This document shows, one piece after another, positions 19,568-26,962 of a DNA stretch of 45,392 nt. The stretch covers positions 1 to 45,392 of the forward strand of contig JAPOTD010000128.1 in assembly GCA_026709365.1 (NCBI GenBank), read 5' to 3'. A program made the position numbers and the translations under genes. Every line of letters begins with the position of its first letter. The stretch's first letter is position 1. The notes beneath the pieces are model-generated. The model was given only the letters and a program-made list of their open reading frames with translations. It had not been told where the DNA came from and did not search any database. The stretch is from Gammaproteobacteria bacterium (GTDB lineage Bacteria; Pseudomonadota; Gammaproteobacteria; Pseudomonadales; Azotimanducaceae).

Positions 19568-20191
19568 TCAGGAATTGCCAGGTTCGCGCTTGAGCTTTTG
19601 CGTGATGTCCAGCGGCTTGCGGTACAGGTCGATCATTTGCCGGGCCAGGGTCGCCGGCTTCTTGCGTCCGGGGTGGTACCAGGTCAGGGTCCAGTTCAGG
19701 CTGCCGAGCAGGGACAGGCGAAACAGCTGCCGGTTGGCGCCGGCAGGGAGGGGGAGCCTCTCCATCAGCCCGACAAAGTAGTGTTCGTATTCATCCCGTT
19801 GGGCGATCAGCTTGGTGCGCAGCGGCTCTCCGAAGTTTTCCGTAAACTGCGGCGTTACCACCCGGCTGAAGTCGTTGTCGCCCAACAGCACTTCAAGATG
19901 CGCTTCGGCCGCCGCCGTGAGGCGGGCCCAAGGGTCTTCCCCCGCGCTTTGCACGGCGCGTTGCACAGCCTCCATCACCAGCGACACGCCCTTGGCGTGA
20001 ACCGCAATCACCAGTTCCTCCTTGGACTTGAAGTGGTAGTAGATTGAACCCGGCAGCATGCCAACGTCCTTGGCGATGTCGCGAATGGGGGTGCCTTCGT
20101 ACCCGCGCGCCGCCAGACGCCGGGCAGCGGCCGCAATCAGCGCATCCCTGCGGCCACCGGTTTCCCCCCGCTTGGCGGTCCTAGCTACCAT
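19568..20191 (-). CDS. TetR/AcrR-family transcriptional regulator
   Basis: A 207-residue regulator. The N-terminal helix-turn-helix is clear (ALIAAAARRLAARGYEGTPIRDIAKDVGMLPGSIYYHFKSKEEL, about residues 17-60), and the C-terminal half is the variable ligand-binding helical domain. It lies 41 bases downstream of a cupin gene on the same strand, so the two are probably cotranscribed from the promoter that carries operator site 2; that would make it autoregulated. The most likely targets are the two matching 19-bp sites at 17138-17156 and 20753-20771. The ligand is unknown; an acyl-CoA or the receptor's substrate would fit. Confidence 0.92.
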   Translation of the reverse strand: MVARTAKRGETGGRRDALIAAAARRLAARGYEGTPIRDIAKDVGMLPGSIYYHFKSKEELVIAVHAKGVSLVMEAVQRAVQSAGEDPWARLTAAAEAHLEVLLGDNDFSRVVTPQFTENFGEPLRTKLIAQRDEYEHYFVGLMERLPLPAGANRQLFRLSLLGSLNWTLTWYHPGRKKPATLARQMIDLYRKPLDITQKLKREPGNS

Positions 20192-20232
20192 GCTTCACAA
20201 GTCGCCTGTCCGGTCGAGCGGTTGGCAGTGAC

Positions 20233-20688
20233 TCAGCCGCTTTGGTGTTGCTTGAAGAAGTCAAGCGTGAGCGTGCCCGTCACGTTGTCGTCCTCGTCCA
20301 GGAGCGCGAGCATGGCTGGGGATTCGCCTTGAAAGCTGGCGTACACGGTCATGCCCCGGTCGCTGGAGAAGGGCGTGTGCGCACTGCCGGGCGGCTCGTA
20401 TGAGAAGGTGCCTGGAAAGTGCATCTCAGCACCTTCCCGATATCCCCAAAGGCCTTCGAGAGTGAACGCCACGGCGGTGCATAAATGCCGGTGCCTGGCG
20501 AATTCGCAGTTGGGTTCCTGCTTGAATAGGAAATCGACCCGGTGGCGCCTTTCATCCAAGGTCAGCACCTTGATGTAGTTCCCCGGCTGGCCATCGACCT
20601 CCCGCCAGTCGATCAGGCCGCTGTTCACGTTTTGGATCTCGCCGAAGTTCGTGCGGGGCTGGGATTCCAGGACATTCGTCAGGCTCAT
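20233..20688 (-). CDS. Cupin-domain protein (acetylacetone-dioxygenase/ChrR-like fold)
   Basis: A 151-residue single-domain cupin. Candidate metal ligands are in FARHRHLCTAVAFTLEG (His residues, motif 1) and YEPPGSAHTPFSS (His, motif 2). It resembles the cupin group that includes acetylacetone-cleaving and 2,4'-dihydroxyacetophenone dioxygenases, but I cannot assign a reaction. I chose the ATG at 20688, preceded by AAGGAGA; the frame stays open upstream across the operator and promoter. It is probably the first gene of a cupin-tetR operon. Confidence 0.78.
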   Translation of the reverse strand: MSLTNVLESQPRTNFGEIQNVNSGLIDWREVDGQPGNYIKVLTLDERRHRVDFLFKQEPNCEFARHRHLCTAVAFTLEGLWGYREGAEMHFPGTFSYEPPGSAHTPFSSDRGMTVYASFQGESPAMLALLDEDDNVTGTLTLDFFKQHQSG

Positions 20689-20752
20689 CGAATTTGTCTC
20701 CTTGCAGCGGCTGGTCGTGGGGCGCGAATGCTCCGGCGGTTGGCCAGTCGAG

Positions 20753-20771
20753 CTAACAATCGCTTGTTTGG
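20753..20771. promoter_or_regulatory. TetR-type operator candidate, site 2
   Basis: CTAACAATCGCTTGTTTGG. Its reverse complement, CCAAACAAGCGATTGTTAG, equals site 1 except for the four central bases. It begins four bases downstream of a minus-strand -10 box (TACAAT, 20776-20781) and so would cover the transcription start of the cupin-tetR unit. Confidence 0.65.
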
Positions 20772-20822
20772 GCTTATTGTAGCCTGATACCATAGCCGCT
20801 TCGTTGCAATTGAACCAGCCTG

Positions 20823-20876
20823 CGCCTCTCGCCCGGAGGGCGAGAGGCGGTTGGAGTTTCCCTTGCGCGAAACTCC
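20823..20876 (-). repeat. Two-hairpin repeat, copy 3 (inverted)
   Basis: Hairpin B is at 20823-20849 (CGCCTCTCGCCC, loop GGA, GGGCGAGAGGCG). Hairpin A is at 20853-20876 with arms GGAGTTTC and GAAACTCC and a larger loop. The flank GTAGGTCAGGTTCCGAT (from 20887) matches the flank of copy 4. It lies between the divergent cupin and lipoprotein genes. Confidence 0.88.
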
Positions 20877-20929
20877 GCGCGTGTTTTGTAGGTCAGGTTC
20901 CGATAGGTTTCTGAGGTCGCGCAGCTAAC

Positions 20930-22582
20930 ATGCGAATCAAGGCTTTATGGATGAAGATTCGGTACCCTGCCTTCCTGATTTCGTTGCTCCTCGTTGCCGC
21001 TTGCCAACCGACGGATGAAGCCCCTTCGGTTGCGGATGATCCCTTATCGACTTCGATGGTCGGCGGCGTCGTCGCGCTAACCGGCAGGGTCGAGCGTGCC
21101 GACGGCGAACCCATGAAGGGCGCCCGCGTGACCGCGATTACGGAAGGCCGGCGAGTCACCGTTTTCTCCAATGCGGACGGTGCCTTCGCGCTGCCTGAAT
21201 TGACTGCTCGACAACTGGAAGTCCGGGCCGATGGCATGCAGCCGCAGCGGCTTGATTCCCATGCCGATGGCGCCAGCATCGTCATGGAGCCGGCGATTGA
21301 CCGCGCCGCCCTTCTGCCGAGCAGCCATTGGCTGTCGCTGCTTCCCGACGGCCCGATGCGCCGGGAGTTCACGCTCAACTGCGGATCCTGCCATGGCATT
21401 GCGCACCCCACGGTAACCAGCGCCGGAGAGTTCCGGGATGAGGCCTTGTGGCTGGCCGCCATGGCGATGATGCGCGCAGTGGATGTTTACAGCGTGATCC
21501 CGCCGGATTTTGACGATGCGCAATACGCCGCCTGGCTTGCGGAGCACCTCACGCCGGCGGCCGCCGCGGCCATTGCCTTGCCGCAGCCGCCCGCCGATGA
21601 TCTTCTGGAGCGGCTCCTGATAACCGAGTATGAGCTGCCGCAGGGGGATTCGCTGCCCCACGACCTGGTGCTTGGGCCGGATGGCCGGGTCTGGATCACG
21701 GCGTTCTTCTACGATCAGGTCTGGGGGTTGGACCCGGCCAGCGGAGACTACCGCAAGATCGACATCGACGATGACCCCCGGATCAACGCCCAAGCGAGGG
21801 CATTGGAGTTCGCGGAGGATGGCCGCCTTTGGGTGGTGAACGGCGAAACGAGATCGGTGATACGGCTGAACATCGAAACGGGCGAATACGAAACCTTTGA
21901 TGTCCGGATGTATGCGCACAGCCTTGATCTCGACACGAGCGGCAATGTTTGGGTGAATGACTACTTCGCTGCCGAGGAGCGAATCGCAAAAGTTGATGCG
22001 CGAACCGGCGACGTGACCATCATCGGGGTGCCGCGCAGCGGTCGGCCGGCCTCGGAGGGCATCCCGTTGCCGTACGGTTTGCAAGTGGATGGGAATGACC
22101 GCCTGTACAGCACGCAGCTCGCCGCCAACACGCTGGTCGTCCATGACACCCGAACCGGGGAGGCCAGGCTCCTTGCAATGCCGGCAGAGAACTCCGGGCC
22201 ACGCCGTCCAGGGCTGGCACCCGATGGAAGCCTCTGGATTCCGGAGTTCAACACCGGGCACATCACGCGATTCTCGCCGGAAACCGAGGGCTTTGATCGC
22301 GTCTATCTTGGCATGCCCACGATCGGCGCATACGACATCGAGGTCGATCAGCGATCAGGGATCGTCTGGACCACCGGCTCGCTCGATTCAAGCCTTTTCC
22401 GCTACGACCCCAGCTCCGGGCGCATTGATCGGATACCCCTGCCGACCGAGCCCGCATACACCCGGCACTTGGCCATAGACCCGCAGACCGGCGATGTGTG
22501 GTCGGCTTACTCCTCGTTGCCGCCCGCAACGCCAAGAGTGGTGCGGGTCCAGATGGAGGTTGCCGGTGGCGGGCGAGATTGA
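20930..22582 (+). CDS. Lipoprotein fusing a carboxypeptidase-regulatory-like domain, a CXXCH motif and a Vgb-like beta-propeller
   Basis: A 550-residue predicted lipoprotein (LLLVAACQPT, Cys25). Order of parts: a CarboxypepD_reg-like beta domain at about 45-120 (LTGRVERADGEPMKGARVTAI...ADGAFALPEL), a single c-type haem motif CGSCH at 151-155 followed by a helical segment, and from about 228 to the end a repeated beta-propeller of virginiamycin-B-lyase/SMP-30 type (HDLVLGPDGRVWITAFFYDQVWGLDP; APDGSLWIPEFNTGHITRFSP). The propeller is usually a ligand-binding or lyase scaffold; a haem next to it suggests a periplasmic redox or lactone-type enzyme, but the function is unknown. Start: ATG at 20930, alternative at 20951. 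The neighbours are the cupin/TetR/receptor group. Confidence 0.8.
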   Translation: MRIKALWMKIRYPAFLISLLLVAACQPTDEAPSVADDPLSTSMVGGVVALTGRVERADGEPMKGARVTAITEGRRVTVFSNADGAFALPELTARQLEVRADGMQPQRLDSHADGASIVMEPAIDRAALLPSSHWLSLLPDGPMRREFTLNCGSCHGIAHPTVTSAGEFRDEALWLAAMAMMRAVDVYSVIPPDFDDAQYAAWLAEHLTPAAAAAIALPQPPADDLLERLLITEYELPQGDSLPHDLVLGPDGRVWITAFFYDQVWGLDPASGDYRKIDIDDDPRINAQARALEFAEDGRLWVVNGETRSVIRLNIETGEYETFDVRMYAHSLDLDTSGNVWVNDYFAAEERIAKVDARTGDVTIIGVPRSGRPASEGIPLPYGLQVDGNDRLYSTQLAANTLVVHDTRTGEARLLAMPAENSGPRRPGLAPDGSLWIPEFNTGHITRFSPETEGFDRVYLGMPTIGAYDIEVDQRSGIVWTTGSLDSSLFRYDPSSGRIDRIPLPTEPAYTRHLAIDPQTGDVWSAYSSLPPATPRVVRVQMEVAGGGRD

Positions 22583-22603
22583 GACGCCAACCGTACGCAA
22601 TCC

Positions 22604-23659
22604 TCAGCTGCGGGCAGCCGCTTGGGCCACGGCGGCGAGGGCTTGGGCTGCTTCCTCCACCCCGGCCGCATCCACGTCCAAGTGGGTGACCGCGCGCATG
22701 CGGCGTTCGCTGACGGCGCCGATGCGCACGCCGCGTTTGAGGAGGCGTTCGGCAGCTTGGGGTGCGGTCAGCCCGGTGCCGGACACATCGAAGTAGATCA
22801 TGTTGGTCTCGATGGCATCCGTCGCCAGTTCGATGCCATCGATCGGGGCGATCAGGCGGGCGAAGCGTTGGGCGTTGGCGTGGTCCTCGGCCAAGCGGCT
22901 GACGTTGTGCCGCAGGGCGTAGATGCCGGCTGCGGCGATGATCCCCGCTTGGCGCATGGCACCGCCGAATTGGTGCTTGAAGCGCAGGGCTTCGGCGATG
23001 AAGTCCCTGCTGCCCGCCAGCACCCCGCCCACGGGGGCGCCGAGGCCCTTGCTCAAATCGATCCAGGCCGAGTCGTAGCCGCGCGCAAAGGCCGCCGCAG
23101 GCTGGCCCGACGCCACCACGGCGTTCATCAGGCGGGCGCCGTCCATGTGCGTTGCCAACCCCCGTTCGCGGGCCGCGTCCGCCACCGCATCGAGCATGTC
23201 GATGGGCCACACCGCACCGCCGCCGATGTTGGTGGTGTTCTCCACGGAGACCAGGCGCGAGCGCTGGGCATGGGGCGCGCCGTCGCGCACCGCTGAACGC
23301 ACCTGGGCCGCCGTGAAGATGCCGCGCTCCCCGGGCAGGGTGCGCAGCGCCACGCCCGACAAAGCGGCCGGGCCGCCCACTTCGTAATGCACCGCGTGGC
23401 TCGTCTCGTGCAGGATGATCTCGTCGCCGGGCTGGGTGTGGGCGCGGTAGGCCACCTCGTTGCACATGGTTCCAGAAGGCAGGAACAGTGCGTCCTCCTT
23501 GCCGAGCAGGTCCGCCACCATGGCGCAGAGCGTTCGCACACTGGGGTCTTCGCCGAGCTGCTCGTCGCCCACCTCGGCGCTGGCCATCGCCTCCCGCATG
23601 GGCCGGGACGGCCGGGTTTGGGTGTCGCTGAACAGATCGATTCGCGGCCCCTCGGTCAT
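22604..23659 (-). CDS. ltaE: Low-specificity L-threonine aldolase
   Basis: A PLP enzyme of fold type I that splits L-threonine or L-allo-threonine into glycine and acetaldehyde. The 351-residue protein has IDLFSDTQTRP at the N-terminus, GEDPSVRTL, LFLPSGTMCNEVA, the HETSHAVHYEVGG region, THMDGARLMNA (PLP-binding Asp) and WIDLSKGLGAPVGGVLAG carrying the Schiff-base lysine. It is downstream of an HpaB-like gene on the same strand with a gap of 74 bases, possibly in one transcript. Confidence 0.92.
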   Translation of the reverse strand: MTEGPRIDLFSDTQTRPSRPMREAMASAEVGDEQLGEDPSVRTLCAMVADLLGKEDALFLPSGTMCNEVAYRAHTQPGDEIILHETSHAVHYEVGGPAALSGVALRTLPGERGIFTAAQVRSAVRDGAPHAQRSRLVSVENTTNIGGGAVWPIDMLDAVADAARERGLATHMDGARLMNAVVASGQPAAAFARGYDSAWIDLSKGLGAPVGGVLAGSRDFIAEALRFKHQFGGAMRQAGIIAAAGIYALRHNVSRLAEDHANAQRFARLIAPIDGIELATDAIETNMIYFDVSGTGLTAPQAAERLLKRGVRIGAVSERRMRAVTHLDVDAAGVEEAAQALAAVAQAAARS

Positions 23660-23733
23660 TTCGCGCGCTCCGGTTCGTTCAAGGGATGCTCGTTCGGGAA
23701 GAGTCCGTTCAGGAAAACACGGCAGCCAGCAGG

Positions 23734-25137
23734 CTATGCCCGCTCAGCGCCGTTGGCCCATTCCCCCATGCGCGCCGCTTCCAGGGCCAGCTTCTTGGCG
23801 TGCTCCAGGTCGTAGTGCAGGCGGGAGACGATCCGCTGGGCGTAGAGGCCGCCGCCGGCCTGCAGGTTGGTCACCGCGTACCAGCCGCCCAAGGCGTCGG
23901 CGGTGTAGTCGCGAATGGCGTGGAACAGTTTCGAGCGGTAGATGCCGTCCACCGACTGCATGGTGCCCATGTACTTGCGCACCAGATGGCCGGTCTGCTC
24001 GTTGTCCAGGTCCGCCATGCCCGGCGCGGTGAGGATGCTGCCGCCGGCGATGTCGTGCAGGTGGCGCACCATGAGCGCGTAGTTGGCGGCGCCGTGGTAC
24101 TTGCCGACATTGGTGTAGAGCTCGCTGGGAAAGGCGGCGCCGTCGGAGGTGGTGCTGCAGTTCTCAATGGCGGCTTCGAGGCTGGCCCGAACCAAGGTGG
24201 CGTTGATCATCATGTCGCTGATCTTCTCCTTGATGTGGCCCACCCGCTCCAGGCCGTTGGCTTCGGCGATCAGCTGGGCGAAGCCCACCAGCCGGTCGTA
24301 GCCGGTGACGAACGCGGCCAAGCCGCCGAGGCGTTCCCAAAGCCCGAGGGAATGGGCGAAGACGGCAGCGAACTCCGGGTGCTCGCCCGCCAGGAAGACC
24401 CGTTCGTCGGGCACGAACACGTCGTCGAAGATGACGAAGCCCTCCGGCGTGTGGTGGCTGCCGGACATCGGAAAGTCCCGGGTGTCCGCATGCCGCGGGG
24501 CGTAGGTGGTGTTGATGATCTTCACCCCCGGCGCGCCCACGGGCACCATGCAGGCCACCGAGTACTGGTCCTCCCCCGGCTTCATGCCCTTGGTGGGGAT
24601 GGTCATCAACTCGTGGCCCATGGAGGCGGCCGAGATGTGCAGCTTGGCGCCCCGAATGACGATGCCGTCCGCGCGCCGCTCAATGACCCGCACGTAGGCG
24701 TCCGGGTCGTCCTGGTTGCCGGGCCTGCGGCTGCGGTCGCCCTTGGCGTCGGTGATGCACTGGGTGATGCGCACGTCGCGCTGCTGGGCGTTCGCCACCC
24801 ACGCGCGAATGCGCGCCGCCTGGGCGGGCAGCTTGGCCTCGATGCGGTCGGCGGCGGTCAGCAGCGTCATGATGGAGGCGTAGGTGACATGGGTGAGCAG
24901 GTCCACGGACTCGTGCAGTTCCACTTGCTCGCGCAGTTCCTTGGCCGAACCCGGCACCGCCATGAAGGCGCCCACGGCGCCGGGGGCCGGGTCGTGGAAG
25001 CGGTCGTAGCCGGCGGCGGCGGAGTCCACGGTGACGCCGAGGATGGGATGGCCCGGCAAGTCGAAGACCTGCTCGCCTTCAAAGAAGGTGGCGCGACCGT
25101 CGTCCAGGGAAGCGCGGTACTCATCGCCGGTCATCAT
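23734..25137 (-). CDS. 4-hydroxyphenylacetate 3-hydroxylase (HpaB) / 4-hydroxybutyryl-CoA dehydratase-like flavoprotein without Fe-S cysteines
   Basis: A 467-residue HpaB-superfamily protein of acyl-CoA-dehydrogenase fold. The pattern is closest by eye to 4-hydroxybutyryl-CoA dehydratase (AbfD): ITDAKGDR, DAYVRVIERRADGIVIRGAKLH, FVIFDDVFVPDERVFL and DIAGGSILTAPG. AbfD binds a [4Fe-4S] cluster through Cys99, Cys103, His292 and Cys299; in my by-eye alignment Cys99 and Cys103 are Ser88 and Leu92 here, and the second pair is also missing. It is therefore more likely a flavin-only hydroxylase or isomerase. The two-component hydroxylases need a flavin reductase (HpaC), which is not encoded nearby. 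ATG at 25137 or 25134. It follows the peroxiredoxin gene. Confidence 0.8.
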   Translation of the reverse strand: MMTGDEYRASLDDGRATFFEGEQVFDLPGHPILGVTVDSAAAGYDRFHDPAPGAVGAFMAVPGSAKELREQVELHESVDLLTHVTYASIMTLLTAADRIEAKLPAQAARIRAWVANAQQRDVRITQCITDAKGDRSRRPGNQDDPDAYVRVIERRADGIVIRGAKLHISAASMGHELMTIPTKGMKPGEDQYSVACMVPVGAPGVKIINTTYAPRHADTRDFPMSGSHHTPEGFVIFDDVFVPDERVFLAGEHPEFAAVFAHSLGLWERLGGLAAFVTGYDRLVGFAQLIAEANGLERVGHIKEKISDMMINATLVRASLEAAIENCSTTSDGAAFPSELYTNVGKYHGAANYALMVRHLHDIAGGSILTAPGMADLDNEQTGHLVRKYMGTMQSVDGIYRSKLFHAIRDYTADALGGWYAVTNLQAGGGLYAQRIVSRLHYDLEHAKKLALEAARMGEWANGAERA

Positions 25138-25171
25138 GGCGGGAATCCCCCGTGGGTTGCGGTGAATGGCG

Positions 25172-25197
25172 GGCTGGCGCGGCTCGCCGCGCCAGCC
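25172..25197. terminator. Strong hairpin between the peroxiredoxin and HpaB-like genes
   Basis: GGCTGGCGCGG (25172-25182) and CCGCGCCAGCC (25187-25197) form an 11-bp perfect stem with loop CTCG. It lies downstream of the peroxiredoxin stop and upstream of the HpaB-like start on the minus strand. Without a T-run it may act as a weak terminator, an attenuator or an RNA-stabilising structure. Confidence 0.5.
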
Positions 25198-25224
25198 GTC
25201 AGCCGGAGCGCCACCGGAACGGCC

Positions 25225-25884
25225 TTATTCCGGCTGGGGAACGATGCGCAGGTACGGCTTGGGCGCCTTCCAGCCGTTCGGGAACTTCGCCTTGGCCTCC
25301 TCGTCGGACACCGCTGGAACGATGATGACGTCCTCGCCCTGCCGCCAGTTCACCGGCGTCGCCACCTTGTGCTTGGCGGTGAGTTGGCAGGAGTCGAGCA
25401 GCCGCAGCACCTCATCGAAGTTGCGCCCGGTGCTCATCGGGTAGGTCAGCATCGCCTTGATGCCCTTGTCCGGGCCAATCACGAACACCGAGCGCACCGT
25501 GGCGTTGTCGGCCGCCGTGCGCCCCTCGGCGGCGTCGCCGGCTTCGGCGGGCAGCATGTCATAGAGCTTGGCCACCGCCAGCTCCGGGTCGCCGATCAGC
25601 GGATAGTTGACGGCGTGGCCTTGGGTCTCCTCAATGTCCTTGGACCAGGCAGCGTGGTTGCCCACCGGATCCACGGAGAGGCCGATGATCTTGCAGTTGC
25701 GCTTGGCGAACTCCGGCTCGAGGCCGGCCATGTAGCCGAGTTCGGTGGTGCAGACCGGGGTGAAGTCCTTGGGGTGGGAGAACAGCACCGCCCAGCCGTC
25801 GCCGATCCAGTCGTGGAAGTCGATGCGGCCCTGGGTGGTCTCGGCGGTGAAGTTGGGTGCTTGGGCGTTGATGCGCAGGGTCAT
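25225..25884 (-). CDS. 1-Cys peroxiredoxin (Prx6 subfamily)
   Basis: A 219-residue thiol peroxidase. The peroxidatic Cys45 lies in HPKDFTPVCTTELGYM. The long C-terminal part (PVNWRQGEDVIIVPAVSDEEAKAKFPNGW...PYLRIVPQP) is diagnostic of the Prx6 group, which reduces peroxides with one active-site cysteine. Other cysteines (about 64 and 165) are not in a resolving position typical of 2-Cys enzymes. It probably has its own promoter in the gap to its right and may read into the HpaB-like and ltaE genes. Confidence 0.94.
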   Translation of the reverse strand: MTLRINAQAPNFTAETTQGRIDFHDWIGDGWAVLFSHPKDFTPVCTTELGYMAGLEPEFAKRNCKIIGLSVDPVGNHAAWSKDIEETQGHAVNYPLIGDPELAVAKLYDMLPAEAGDAAEGRTAADNATVRSVFVIGPDKGIKAMLTYPMSTGRNFDEVLRLLDSCQLTAKHKVATPVNWRQGEDVIIVPAVSDEEAKAKFPNGWKAPKPYLRIVPQPE

Positions 25885-25962
25885 GGGGCCTCCGTTTCGA
25901 TTGGCTGCGGTGAAACGGCCAATTTACCACTATCAGCCGCGGAAGTGGGGCGAGGGGGTGGG

Positions 25963-26361
25963 TTAGGCAGGCCTGTCAAAGATCATGGCACCGGCCACAC
26001 CCGCCATGCCCATCGCGATGGACAGGGTCAGCTTGAACAGCCGGGCAGTTTCCGCCCGCAGCTCCGCCCGCAGGGCTTCAAACTGATGGTTCATGTCCGA
26101 CCTTATGTCAGTGAATCGGGCATTGGCATTCGACATTTGATCCTCGAAGCGGGCGTTGGCGTCCGCGCGTTGATCTTCAAATCGCGCGTTCATGTCCGAC
26201 CGGTGCCCGTCAAATGCCTTGCGCAGCACTTCAGGCGTCACCGCGAACTTTTCGATGGAACTCGCTATCGCTCGCACGGTTGCATCCGCTTGGCGCCGCT
26301 CAAATCCCGATGCCTGAAGGCTCTCGGTCATCGCTCCGACTTCTTCGACTGCATGCTGCAT
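25963..26361 (-). CDS. DUF1640-like coiled-coil protein with a C-terminal membrane anchor and four hendecad repeats
   Basis: A 132-residue protein. The N-terminal helical part (AMTESLQASGFERRQADATVRAIA...) resembles DUF1640. Residues 54-97 are four 11-residue repeats: RSDMNARFEDQ, RADANARFEDQ, MSNANARFTDI and RSDMNHQFEAL, a pattern expected of an underwound or right-handed coiled coil. One C-terminal membrane span follows (about 109-127, FKLTLSIAMGMAGVAGAMIF). The start at 26361 follows AGGAGA. DUF1640 proteins are poorly understood in bacteria; the eukaryotic relatives are mitochondrial inner-membrane proteins. A second DUF1640-like gene begins at the end of this window. Confidence 0.75.
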   Translation of the reverse strand: MQHAVEEVGAMTESLQASGFERRQADATVRAIASSIEKFAVTPEVLRKAFDGHRSDMNARFEDQRADANARFEDQMSNANARFTDIRSDMNHQFEALRAELRAETARLFKLTLSIAMGMAGVAGAMIFDRPA

Positions 26362-26400
26362 GAGTATATGTCTCCTAAAGCAGGTTGGGGAAAACACCAT

Positions 26401-26962
26401 CCAACCCCAAATCCTTGAAGTCGTCTGTAGTCCATTTCCGCAACATGCCTATAAAAGATCTTCAGCCGACGAAGTTTGGCGGCGTCCCCGGTTCATTTCG
26501 AGGGCGGGACGCCCTTGTCCGTGGGTCGTTGCCCGAACCAAGCGGATTCCCGGAGCGAGCGAGTTTCCGTCTTGTCAATGGTTTGATTACGTCATTGTGC
26601 GTGTGGTCCAGGAAGGGGCCTCCTTGGGTGCTTGCCGCCCGCATTGCGCCGCCGGTCCTTCTCGCTCCTGGAATCGGCAGGGCTCAGGCGACGAGCCCCG
26701 GAGCGAGGGCGTCCCGACCTCGATTGGAAATCCGCAGGGACAACGCAGCGGGTTTGCACACCCACTCAGGGTCGGCTGAAGCGTGTTTATAGGCATGTTC
26801 CGCAATTCCCGTGGGAAGTTGGCGCTTTGAGCCCGCCAATTCGCAAGGACGGCCAAGAGCTTGCTATTTTGATGGGAGGGGGCTCCGGCCCTGCGATCAG
26901 CCGTCGCGCTGGCTTGGAGCGGCTATACTGGCCTCTTGTCGTTTGCTGTCTTGAGTGCCCCC
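26401..26962. other. Gene-free gap dominated by a MITE-like element
   Basis: Between the DUF1640-like gene and the GST gene there is no convincing protein-coding frame. The gap contains the inverted-repeat element at 26444-26797 with its target duplications, and then about 165 bases that include a possible -10 box (TATACT, near 26922) before the GST start. Confidence 0.7.
26436..26805. mobile_element. 354-bp non-autonomous inverted-repeat element (MITE-like) with 8-bp target duplication
   Basis: The element proper is 26444-26797. Its ends CATGCCTATAAA and TTTATAGGCATG are perfect inverted repeats; extended to 27 bases they match at 23 (both then read TTCAGCCGAC inward). The direct repeat TTCCGCAA flanks it at 26436-26443 and 26798-26805, as expected for an 8-bp target duplication. 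The interior holds no transposase. It carries TCGAGGGCGGGACGCCCTTG and CCCGGAGCGAGGG, also present in the elements at about 1827-2007 and 41020-41199. I do not recognise the transposase family. Confidence 0.8.

Noticed and set aside
26071-26202. Four tandem 33-bp units as a CRISPR-like array
   Set aside because: The units are in-frame codons of a coiled coil with no spacers between them.
26454-26792. Open frames inside the 354-bp element as a transposase remnant
   Set aside because: Several overlapping frames are open in both directions, but none shows DDE, HUH or serine-recombinase motifs.
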